The position numbers and the translations under genes are program-made. 45,997 nucleotides of DNA. Source: Sphingobacteriia bacterium. Lineage in GTDB: Bacteria > Bacteroidota > Bacteroidia > Bacteroidales > UBA7960. Positions 16,283 through 24,223 of this stretch are shown here, one piece after another. The stretch lies in assembly GCA_011390575.1 (NCBI GenBank), contig JAABSE010000024.1, positions 1 through 45,997 of the forward strand, written 5' to 3'. The first letter of the stretch is position 1, and each line of letters begins with the position of its first letter. The notes below the pieces were generated by a model. The model worked only from the letters and a program-made list of their open reading frames with translations, made no database searches and had not been told where the DNA came from.

Positions 16283-17839
16283 TTAATACCCGTCATTTTG
16301 TGTAAAAGCTCCTTCCATCAAATCCATTTCCGTTTGCGGAATAGGCAGGAAGCCGCGTGTTGCAGGATCAAAGCTCACGTCGAAGATTTGCTGATCGCCT
16401 TCATAGTTGGGACCTCTGATGCCTGAATGTGAGAATTCCTGGTTGGCATAAGCCGTACCCTGCCTTAACACATCATAAAGGCGAATTCCTTCCAGCGAAA
16501 GCTCCAGACGACGCTCACGAAGAATATTTTCCATTGTAGCCGTTACGCTTTCCAGTCCGACACGGTCTCTCACCCTGTCGAGGTAGTCCTGCTTACTGGG
16601 GCTGTCCAGTTCGGCAGCCATAAGCAATACATCAGAAAAGCGAATCACGCGGTGGTTAGCCGTACGGTTTAGCTCAAACTGTCCGCCTGATCCCCAGTGT
16701 TCGGCATCGGAGCTATATTTTTTGGAAAAATAACCTGTATGCTGGTACCCTTTGGTCAAGGTACCGTCTAATTCTTCTTCCAGCAAAATGGTATGTTCAA
16801 AGCGTGGGTCGCCTGCCATGAACAAGGCCAGTTTATGATTTACAGGCGCGAAACTCCAGCCCCTATCCCAGTTATCTGATCCTGCAACTCTGGGGCCTTG
16901 CATTTGGGCGGCAAGATTACCATTTCCTCCGCGCGCGTATTCCCAGTCCCACCATTCGGGTGAATCTCCGTATGAAATTTCAAAAACAGACTCCACACCA
17001 AATTCACCTTCAAGGCTGAAGTTGAGGGAGTAATCATCAAACAAATCGTGTCCGCTGTTTTGAATAAGGTCTTCCAGCTGGGTGAGAACATAGGTGCGAT
17101 CAACGATAACATCTCCTGCTTCCAGGTTGCCCCCATAAACACCATCATAAAACAGATAAGCCCGGGCCAGTAAACCTTGTGCAGCCCATTTGGTAATTCT
17201 GCCTGCTTCATCGGCCGGCACTACTTCAGGGAGATCAGGAATGGCCTCTACCAAATCTTTGGCAATTTGATTGTAAACTTCCTGGGGTGCGCTTTGAGGC
17301 TGAATATATTCGGAAGGTCCACTGATAGTTTCCAGGATTAAAGGAATATTTTCGAAAAAACGTACCTGCTCCAGGTAAAAGTAAGCCCGCAAGAATTTGG
17401 CCTCTGCAATGGTTCTTTGTTTGAATTCATCAGTTGCCTCAATGTCTTCAATTACTTCAAGATACAGGTTGGCCCTGTATACACCAATGTAGTTTTTGAT
17501 CCAGATGGAATGAGCCACCACACTGGTGGTGGAAATATTCCACTTGTTGAGCTGATCAAAGTCAGCCCCATCGTTGGCATCACCTCCCCCTGCAAAAGCA
17601 TCATCAGACAGTGCATCAGAAACTGTTATAAAAGGAGCCCAGCTTACTCCCGGGGTACTTTGGTAAGTCAGCACATCGTATATGGCTACCAGCGCCTGGT
17701 AAGCTTCTTCCTGGGTACGGTAAAAGTTGGTTGTTACCTCCTGATCAAGAGGTTCGAGTTCGAGAAACTCTTCGCTGCACGAATAAAAAAGCGAAGTAAA
17801 CAGCAATGCTGCAATTGCGGCAAATATTTTGTTTTTCAT
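16283..17839 (-). CDS. susD: SusD/RagB-family outer-membrane glycan-binding lipoprotein
   Basis: A 518-residue surface lipoprotein that covers the SusC channel and delivers glycans to it. The lipobox is YSC (Cys21), followed by the typical SusD start SEEFLELEPLDQEVTTNFYRTQEEAYQALVAIYDVL. TPR-like helices follow (AEAKFLRAYFYLEQVRFF), then the C-terminal RFSDVLLMAAE…LDRVRDRVGL…RRLELSLEGIRLYDVLR and FLPIPQTEMDL motifs. It begins 21 nt after the susC stop codon, forming the standard susCD pair. Glycan contacts cannot be assigned from sequence. Confidence 0.96.
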   Translation of the reverse strand: MKNKIFAAIAALLFTSLFYSCSEEFLELEPLDQEVTTNFYRTQEEAYQALVAIYDVLTYQSTPGVSWAPFITVSDALSDDAFAGGGDANDGADFDQLNKWNISTTSVVAHSIWIKNYIGVYRANLYLEVIEDIEATDEFKQRTIAEAKFLRAYFYLEQVRFFENIPLILETISGPSEYIQPQSAPQEVYNQIAKDLVEAIPDLPEVVPADEAGRITKWAAQGLLARAYLFYDGVYGGNLEAGDVIVDRTYVLTQLEDLIQNSGHDLFDDYSLNFSLEGEFGVESVFEISYGDSPEWWDWEYARGGNGNLAAQMQGPRVAGSDNWDRGWSFAPVNHKLALFMAGDPRFEHTILLEEELDGTLTKGYQHTGYFSKKYSSDAEHWGSGGQFELNRTANHRVIRFSDVLLMAAELDSPSKQDYLDRVRDRVGLESVTATMENILRERRLELSLEGIRLYDVLRQGTAYANQEFSHSGIRGPNYEGDQQIFDVSFDPATRGFLPIPQTEMDLMEGAFTQNDGY

Positions 17840-17860
17840 TGTTGTAAACTATTTAATGAA

Positions 17861-20800
17861 TTAAAACGAAATGGATGTTCCCACTCTCCAGGTACGGGCA
17901 TGGGGGTATACTCCACGGTCAATTCCGATGTCAAAAGAGCTCATGGCTCCGATTTCAGGATCTGCACCACTATAGTTGGTGAGGGTAAAGAGGTTTTCAG
18001 CAGAAATATAGAATCTCCATGAATTGGATTTGATTCTGTTGAGTACACTCATGGGGAGAGTATATCCTATCTGGATGTTTTTAACCCTGAGGAAAGACCC
18101 GTCTTCAATATAAAGGTCAGAAACTCTTTCGTTATTGTTGGTATCCACCCATGTGTAGCGGGGGGTAGTATTGGAGGTTCCCTCTCCGGTCCAGCGGTCT
18201 AAAGCATCCACTGTACGGTTGGTGTAACGCAGGTCACGGCGCTGAATACCGTTGAACACATCATTTCCGTAACTTCCCACCAGGAGGAAACTAAAATCAA
18301 ACTGTCTGTAGTCGAAACTTCCGTTTACACCCAGGGTCCAGTCGGGGGTCGGACTACCAATCATGGTGCGGTCCTCAGCGGTAATTCGTCCATCACCGTC
18401 CACATCTACAAATCTAACATCGCCCGGTTTGGCATTGGGTTGTAATACCTGGCCGGTACTGCTGACATGCTGGAATACCTCGGCCTGGTTCTGGAATATA
18501 CCATCGGTGACATAGCCATAAAAATAAGCAATGGGTAAACCCAGTTCTGCCCGGGTAATCATACCGGCAATGGACCAGGAGGCACCGGGCAGTACGCCTT
18601 CTTCGTTACCAATTTTGATCATTTCATTGTGATTGTAGGAAGCATTGGCCCCAATGGAATAGTTAAAATCGCCGGATGAATTTCTCCAGTCAAAACTCAT
18701 TTCAACACCCCTGTTTCTTACACTTCCTACATTGGCAAACGAGGGCTCATTGCCCACGTGGCCGGGGATAGGAATGACCTCCAGCAAGTCACGGGTCGTT
18801 TTTACGTAATAATCTACCGAACCCGTAAGGCGATTGTTGAACCAGCCAAAATCGAGTGCAATGTTGAGCTGCTCGGACTCTTCCCATTTTATATCGGCAT
18901 TGGCGACAGAGAAGGGAGAAGCACCAAAGGCTCTTCCTCCACCAAAGATGTAACCCCTGCTTTTATCGATTCTGGAGATAAACTGGTAATCTCCAATATT
19001 ATCATTTCCGTTGATACCCCAGGAAGCTCTCACCTTAAGAATGTCGAGCTGAGCGAGTTGCGGAAAGAAGTTCTCTTCACTGATAATCCATGTAGCACCC
19101 ACAGAAGGGAAAATACCATAGCGATTGTTGGCACCAAAACGAGCTGAAGCATCTCGCCTCAAACTCACATTAAAAGCATAGCGGCTTTCATAGTCGTAAA
19201 GAATTCTACCAAACTGGGAGTACAATGCATAATGACTTGCACCACCACTGGCTGTCCACACCGTATCGGTTGCCAGGTTAAGATACACATGATCAGGATC
19301 ATCTACCGGAACATCGGCATTGAAACCGGTAAGATCTTCGAAGAAACTCTGCCTGGCTGTGATACCTGCCAGTAACGTTACATTATGACCCCCGAATTGC
19401 CGGGTGTAGTTAACCGTGTTTTCCCAGTCCCAGGTACGGTAACGCTGCATATTCTTTGTCACCGATGTTTTTTCAGTATTGTTCTGGGCATCGTTGAGGA
19501 AAAACAGGGGAACATGCGAATCATTAACAATATAAGCCAAATCCAAACCAGCACTGGTTCTGAGTTTTAACCCTTCAATGAGTTCGAGCTCACCGTAGAT
19601 ATTCCCTACAAGTTTGTCCACCCGGGTCTCTGGGCGACGTGTTTCGAGCAATGCCAGCGGATTAACGATTTCGGCTCCCACATAATCAGATATACCATAT
19701 ACTCTTCCGTCTTCATTTGTAACAACAGGCTCAGAATCGTAGGGATACTGATCGAGAGTATTTTCGTTATCCTGGAATACAGGAGTAAGAGGATCAATGT
19801 TAAGAGCACTGCTGTATGCTCCGTTGAAGGAAGTATTGCTGTCAATACCTCTGCGGGTGATATGAGAATAGGCAAGGCTGTTACCGAAATTAATAAAGTC
19901 GTTTACTTCATGGGTTGTATTCAGACGGGCCGTAATCCTGTCGAACTGGGATTTGTCACCCCCAATAATTCCCTGCTGAGAAAAATAGGACATGGAAGAG
20001 GCATAAGTGGAACGTTCGCTCCCCCCGGCTACAGACACCTCATGATTTGTCATGGGTGCATTAGACACAAAAAGAGCATCCTGCCAGTCGGTATCATGCT
20101 CAACCACTTCGTTCATGTCAAAGGGCTCTGTGAGTCCAGCATTGCGGGCTCCTTCATTCATCAGCATCCGGTATTGTTCGGCATTGAGCATCTCCATAGG
20201 GGAGGCAATATTTTGTATGGCCTGATACCCGGAATAGGTAATGCTCATTTTTCCTTTTTCACCCGTTTTGGTTGTGATAAGGACAACTCCGTTGGCTGCT
20301 CGTGAGCCATAAATGGCTGCTGATGCAGCATCTTTGAGTACATCCATTGATTCGATATCCCCGGGATTGAGATAATCAATTCCGTCTACTACCATACCAT
20401 CTACCACATAAAGAGGATCAGCATCGCCCGTGGTGCCGGCTCCCCTGATTCTTACAGTAGGAGCTTCGCCCGGCTGGCCTGAAAGGTTGGTAACCTGTAC
20501 TCCGGCTGTACGGCCCTGCATGGCTTGCTCAACCCGCAAAACAGGAGTTTCAGTCATTTGCTCAGCATCCACAGTGGAAATAGCACCGGTGGCTACTTTT
20601 TTCTTCTGGGTACCGTAACCGATTACCACAAATTCTTCAAAAGTCGTAATATCAGGACTGAGTGCTATATTTAACGTGCGGGTTTCTCCTTCAGAAAGTT
20701 CAACTTCAATTTCTTCAGAAATGTACCCCATATAGGAAATAACTATCGTCGTTTCTCCAGGACTAAGGCTTAGCGAGTAATTTCCGTCAAAATCGCTTAT

Positions 20801-20959
20801 CGTACCCTGGGTAGTGCCCGCTACCACAATATTGGCGCCGGGCAATGACTCTCCGGTAATTTGATCGGTGATGTTGCCCCTGATTTCCTGCCCATACAGG
20901 GAATTTCCGACCAAAAACCCGGAAACAACAAGAAGCAAACTAAATAAGGTTTTTTTCAT
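17861..20959 (-). CDS. susC: SusC/RagA-family TonB-dependent outer-membrane transporter
   Basis: A 1032-residue TonB-dependent importer for oligosaccharides. A signal peptide (about 1-23) is followed by a carboxypeptidase-D-like domain (about 25-110, IRGNITDQITGESLPGANI). The plug domain contains VIGYGTQKKK, RIRGAGTTGDADPLYVVDG and the SusC signature ESMDVLKDAASAAIYGSRAANGVVLITTK. A 22-strand barrel continues to the C-terminal aromatic RVGTSISF. It lacks an N-terminal secretin/TonB short (STN) domain, so no anti-sigma signalling is expected. It starts 86 nt after the GH16 stop codon, in the middle of the operon. Confidence 0.97.
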   Translation of the reverse strand: MKKTLFSLLLVVSGFLVGNSLYGQEIRGNITDQITGESLPGANIVVAGTTQGTISDFDGNYSLSLSPGETTIVISYMGYISEEIEVELSEGETRTLNIALSPDITTFEEFVVIGYGTQKKKVATGAISTVDAEQMTETPVLRVEQAMQGRTAGVQVTNLSGQPGEAPTVRIRGAGTTGDADPLYVVDGMVVDGIDYLNPGDIESMDVLKDAASAAIYGSRAANGVVLITTKTGEKGKMSITYSGYQAIQNIASPMEMLNAEQYRMLMNEGARNAGLTEPFDMNEVVEHDTDWQDALFVSNAPMTNHEVSVAGGSERSTYASSMSYFSQQGIIGGDKSQFDRITARLNTTHEVNDFINFGNSLAYSHITRRGIDSNTSFNGAYSSALNIDPLTPVFQDNENTLDQYPYDSEPVVTNEDGRVYGISDYVGAEIVNPLALLETRRPETRVDKLVGNIYGELELIEGLKLRTSAGLDLAYIVNDSHVPLFFLNDAQNNTEKTSVTKNMQRYRTWDWENTVNYTRQFGGHNVTLLAGITARQSFFEDLTGFNADVPVDDPDHVYLNLATDTVWTASGGASHYALYSQFGRILYDYESRYAFNVSLRRDASARFGANNRYGIFPSVGATWIISEENFFPQLAQLDILKVRASWGINGNDNIGDYQFISRIDKSRGYIFGGGRAFGASPFSVANADIKWEESEQLNIALDFGWFNNRLTGSVDYYVKTTRDLLEVIPIPGHVGNEPSFANVGSVRNRGVEMSFDWRNSSGDFNYSIGANASYNHNEMIKIGNEEGVLPGASWSIAGMITRAELGLPIAYFYGYVTDGIFQNQAEVFQHVSSTGQVLQPNAKPGDVRFVDVDGDGRITAEDRTMIGSPTPDWTLGVNGSFDYRQFDFSFLLVGSYGNDVFNGIQRRDLRYTNRTVDALDRWTGEGTSNTTPRYTWVDTNNNERVSDLYIEDGSFLRVKNIQIGYTLPMSVLNRIKSNSWRFYISAENLFTLTNYSGADPEIGAMSSFDIGIDRGVYPHARTWRVGTSISF

Positions 20960-21045
20960 GATTTATGATTTTAGTGATAAATAGTCAAAAAATATGGTAT
21001 TTATAGGATCTTATGCGTTACACTTTACAGGTAAAATTGAAAAAA

Positions 21046-22173
21046 TTATTCTGCAGGTTGGAAAACCCGAACATAATCAACCTTCATTTGCTGCGGAAAA
21101 ACAGTGGTTTGGTCAGGATATCCCGGCCAGTTTCCACCAACCGCAACGTTAAACAACAGGAAAAACTCCTGGTGAAACTCCGTCATGTGTGAAGGTGTAA
21201 TATCTATTTCATGGAAGGGCACATCATTGACCAGCCATTGGATAGAATTTTCATCCCATAAAATCGTAAACACATGGTATTCACTTCCAAAAGTTCCGGA
21301 AGAAAGGGTATAGGATCCTCCTGTATAATTATGTCCGTTGTTATCCCAATGCAGGGTACCATGGGTGGTATTTTCTCTATCGCTGCCACCAATCATTTCC
21401 ATGATATCAATTTCACCGCATTTGGGCCATCCCACGGAAGTAATATCATCTCCCAGCATCCATAGAGCAGGCCATATTCCCTGACCTTTGGGTAACAAGG
21501 CTCTGATATCAATTCTTCCATACTTAAAAGATTTTTTGCCCTGGGTCTTCATCCGGGTGGAAGTATACTGGCTGTCACCAACGTTTTCACGGCGAGCCTC
21601 AATAGTCAGGACATTCTCGTCCTGATCTATCCAGGCATTTTCCTGCCTGTAATACTGCCATTCATTATTACCCCATCCGCAAAGGTTGGGGCATCCGTTA
21701 CCTGTCTCAAAAACCCAGTTATCGGGATTAATTGCGCTCCCCTCAAATTCATCCTGCCACACCAGATTGTACCCTTCATATTCAAGCGGTGAGGAATATC
21801 CCATATCTACAGTAACTATTTCGTCACTGATTACAATGGTAAAATAAACATCCTCGCGCAGGAATCTTCCGTTGGCACCATGAGCTCTTACTTCAATCTG
21901 GTAATTTCCACTTTCATCATAACTATGTTCAAAAGTTCCTGTGGCATTTACTTCATGAGGATCTGCCTGATTGCCAAGCCGGAAAGAGTATTCAACGGTA
22001 TTGAGGGCAATGGCCTGAAGTACAACCGTTGTCTCTTCCACAATCGTAAGTTCAATCTGTAGGTTTCGGGGATCCGTATTATTTTCTTCTGCCTCCTCCG
22101 AGCAGGATAAATTCAGCACAGCAAGTGCAAACATCAGAAAAATCAAGGTAAGCCGGGAATTTTTATGTGTCAT
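21046..22173 (-). CDS. GH16 laminarinase-like endo-beta-1,3-glucanase, lipoprotein
   Basis: A 375-residue surface lipoprotein (lipobox LSC, Cys24). Residues about 35-125 form a PKD-like beta-sandwich and residues about 135-375 the GH16 jelly roll. The catalytic motif GEIDIMEM gives nucleophile Glu254, Asp256 and acid/base Glu259. The EIDIME form with the extra Met is that of laminarinases rather than kappa-carrageenases or lichenases. The substrate cleft motifs WPALWMLG, HGTLHWD and NVAVGGNWPG are present. It would cut laminarin or a similar beta-1,3-glucan at the cell surface before import by SusCD. Confidence 0.93.
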   Translation of the reverse strand: MTHKNSRLTLIFLMFALAVLNLSCSEEAEENNTDPRNLQIELTIVEETTVVLQAIALNTVEYSFRLGNQADPHEVNATGTFEHSYDESGNYQIEVRAHGANGRFLREDVYFTIVISDEIVTVDMGYSSPLEYEGYNLVWQDEFEGSAINPDNWVFETGNGCPNLCGWGNNEWQYYRQENAWIDQDENVLTIEARRENVGDSQYTSTRMKTQGKKSFKYGRIDIRALLPKGQGIWPALWMLGDDITSVGWPKCGEIDIMEMIGGSDRENTTHGTLHWDNNGHNYTGGSYTLSSGTFGSEYHVFTILWDENSIQWLVNDVPFHEIDITPSHMTEFHQEFFLLFNVAVGGNWPGYPDQTTVFPQQMKVDYVRVFQPAE

Positions 22174-22211
22174 AGCGATACAAGTTAAAAGCAGGAGGGG
22201 TAATTTGTTGT

Positions 22212-22249
22212 TTGAAGCGGTTGTCTTGCAAATAAGACAACCGCTTCAA
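22212..22249 (-). other. 16-bp perfect hairpin between the PKD and GH16 genes
   Basis: TTGAAGCGGTTGTCTT / AAGACAACCGCTTCAA pair perfectly around a 6-nt loop (22228-22233). The pairing continues outward as GTTGT/ACAAC after a single-T bulge. It fills the 133-nt gap after the PKD protein gene. No T tract follows on the minus strand, so it is either a partial terminator or, more likely, a 3'-end stabiliser of the upstream message. Confidence 0.7.
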
Positions 22250-22306
22250 CAACACCTTTGCCTGTTTGAAAAGAATTAAACTTCTGTGTAGGCAAGTAAA
22301 GAAGTA

Positions 22307-23791
22307 CTATTCAAAAATGAGGTTACGAACATAAAAGATTCCTTCAGCCTCATGGCCGCCGCCACCAATACCAAGATAAATCATATCCAGGTCTTCGCGT
22401 GCTTTCACGTCAGTAAGGTCAAAGGTATAGGTAGTCCATTCACCTACAACAAAATCTTCTCCTTCGGTAAGAAACTGAACAGGACTGTTCCACCATTCTT
22501 CAGTAGCACTCATGTCAGCAAAACCAAATACAAATTGTCTTACCAGGCCCCCTTCGACGAAATCGGTTTCAGCGGGAACGAAAATGTCAATTTTAGCCTC
22601 AGTAAAGTTGTCAAACTGGATGTCAAACAAGTCGGGAGAAGTTCTGAACTGAAGCTCCTGATACTGCTGCCCACCTGTTCTGATAAATTCACCTACAAGT
22701 TGTGCCTCAGCATCGGCAGGATCTTCAACACCGAAAATAACGGAAGAACCGGAAGGTACTGTATCAATAGTAGCCATATTTTCAGCATCTTTCGCTGCGA
22801 AAGTTACAAATATTTCATCAGGAGTAGTATCGGGAAGGTCTTCACCAAATTCTTGTGGTTCTTCCTCAACAGGAGGCTCAAGAGAAGGATCTGAATAACT
22901 TGCATAGGTGAAATCCCAGTATAGTTCAGCATAGGAATAAGATACAATCATCAGATCATAACCATCGTGCTCTTCAATACTAATCTGGAAAGATTTGGAA
23001 TTTTCAGGAACATTGCTTTCGGCACTGGTACCCAAATGTGGGAGTCCCATCCATGCACCAAGACCATTAAGTGTCACGGTATTGTTGGTAGGATTGTATT
23101 CAAAAGCATGTGTACCGCTCAGCCAGGCACTCACGTCAGCACCTTCATTGTTTATCATATTGGCAGCAACAGCCTCAAAGCAGGTAGCGTGAACATCAGT
23201 AGGATTGTCTCCTCCAAAAATGGCATCTTCGCCCCAGAAAGAACCGTTGTCTTCAAAAATAAATTCACCTTCACGGTTGAAAGTAAATTCGTGGTAATAC
23301 ACGCAAGGTCGATCGCCTGTGTTTTCAAGAGACCACCAACTACGTGCGTTTTCAGCATCGGGACCCACTCCCATGCTGGTGCCTTCTCTGTAAAGTTTCC
23401 ATGTTTTGGTAGTTTCACCGGCCAGCAATGCCAGGGCTTCATTGGGGTCTTTAATTTCTATTACCTGCGCAAAATTTGCAGAAACGCCATCACTGTTGGT
23501 AGCTGTAAGAACCACCTCATAATCTCCATGGGTATCATAAACATGGACAGGATTTTCTTCGGTAGAGGTGTTGCCGTCACCGAAATCCCATAGATAGGTT
23601 TCAGCGTTTTGCGAAAAGTTCATGAAGGTTACCTGCAGGTAATTCTCTTCATCTATTTCCACCTGAAAGGAAGCAATGGGATCCTCCGCAGGATCTTCGT
23701 CCTTCTCGCATGAATTAAATGTAAACATTGCAAATGCTCCCATGACAATCATGGTCATTGTCAGGAACAAGTTTGATTTTTTCTTTTTCAT
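22307..23791 (-). CDS. PKD-domain surface glycan-binding lipoprotein
   Basis: A 494-residue lipoprotein (lipobox NSC, Cys28, followed by EKDED) with no catalytic motif seen. Residues about 39-113 form a PKD domain (YLWDFGDGNTSTEENPVHVYDTHGDYEVVLTATN, here described by its WDFGDG core). Residues about 115-310 form an aromatic-rich domain typical of PUL surface-binding proteins. Residues about 325-494 look like a carbohydrate-binding beta-sandwich. It should hold glucan on the cell surface for GH16 and SusD. It is the first structural gene of the PUL, upstream of GH16 and SusC, where such genes usually follow SusD. Confidence 0.82.
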   Translation of the reverse strand: MKKKKSNLFLTMTMIVMGAFAMFTFNSCEKDEDPAEDPIASFQVEIDEENYLQVTFMNFSQNAETYLWDFGDGNTSTEENPVHVYDTHGDYEVVLTATNSDGVSANFAQVIEIKDPNEALALLAGETTKTWKLYREGTSMGVGPDAENARSWWSLENTGDRPCVYYHEFTFNREGEFIFEDNGSFWGEDAIFGGDNPTDVHATCFEAVAANMINNEGADVSAWLSGTHAFEYNPTNNTVTLNGLGAWMGLPHLGTSAESNVPENSKSFQISIEEHDGYDLMIVSYSYAELYWDFTYASYSDPSLEPPVEEEPQEFGEDLPDTTPDEIFVTFAAKDAENMATIDTVPSGSSVIFGVEDPADAEAQLVGEFIRTGGQQYQELQFRTSPDLFDIQFDNFTEAKIDIFVPAETDFVEGGLVRQFVFGFADMSATEEWWNSPVQFLTEGEDFVVGEWTTYTFDLTDVKAREDLDMIYLGIGGGGHEAEGIFYVRNLIFE

Positions 23792-24223
23792 GATGATGTT
23801 GTTTTAGTTGATTATTAAAATAAATACTACAGTTTATTGTACTGTCCGGAAATTCCGGAGCAGATTTTGAATTAAACACAATGCAAAGGAAACCGCAAAC
23901 GTTGCCGGAGCCAAATTTTAAAGCACATCAACTATACAACATGAGCAAAAAGCACTACATCAAAAATACATCATCCTGTTTTTTAGTATCTGATTGTTAA
24001 TTATTTAACAAACTTTTTTGGTGAATTGTTGGTTTCTCATTTAATATTTTTTTGGAAAGCAGATTGATTTCCCCGGAACGTTTCTTTTTTGAACGAATTT
24101 TTAACATATAATCATAAAAATACTTCAAAAAGCTTCTGTCAAAATACCATTTGCCATCACTAAAGAAAGCCCGAAGGTAGCTTCAGGTTGGGAGGAATTG
24201 ATTGTAAATTTTAAAAGAGTAAT
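23792..24223. other. Intergenic region between the regulator and PUL structural genes
   Basis: A 432-nt AT-rich spacer without a credible ORF. It should contain the main PUL promoter, reading leftward. The palindrome at 23845-23859 is its clearest element. TATTTTTG occurs on the minus strand near 23958-23965 but lacks a partner -33 box, so I do not call a promoter. Confidence 0.5.
23845..23859. promoter_or_regulatory. 15-bp palindrome upstream of the PUL, candidate operator
   Basis: TCCGGAA-A-TTCCGGA is a perfect 7+1+7 palindrome 54 nt upstream of the first PUL structural gene. LuxR-type HTH regulators bind palindromes of this size, and the gene next door encodes one. It could equally form a small hairpin in the 5' untranslated region. 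Confidence 0.45.

Noticed and set aside
23958-23965. TATTTTTG on the minus strand as the PUL promoter
   Set aside because: No -33 TTTG/TTG lies at a workable distance, and such boxes occur by chance in AT-rich sequence.
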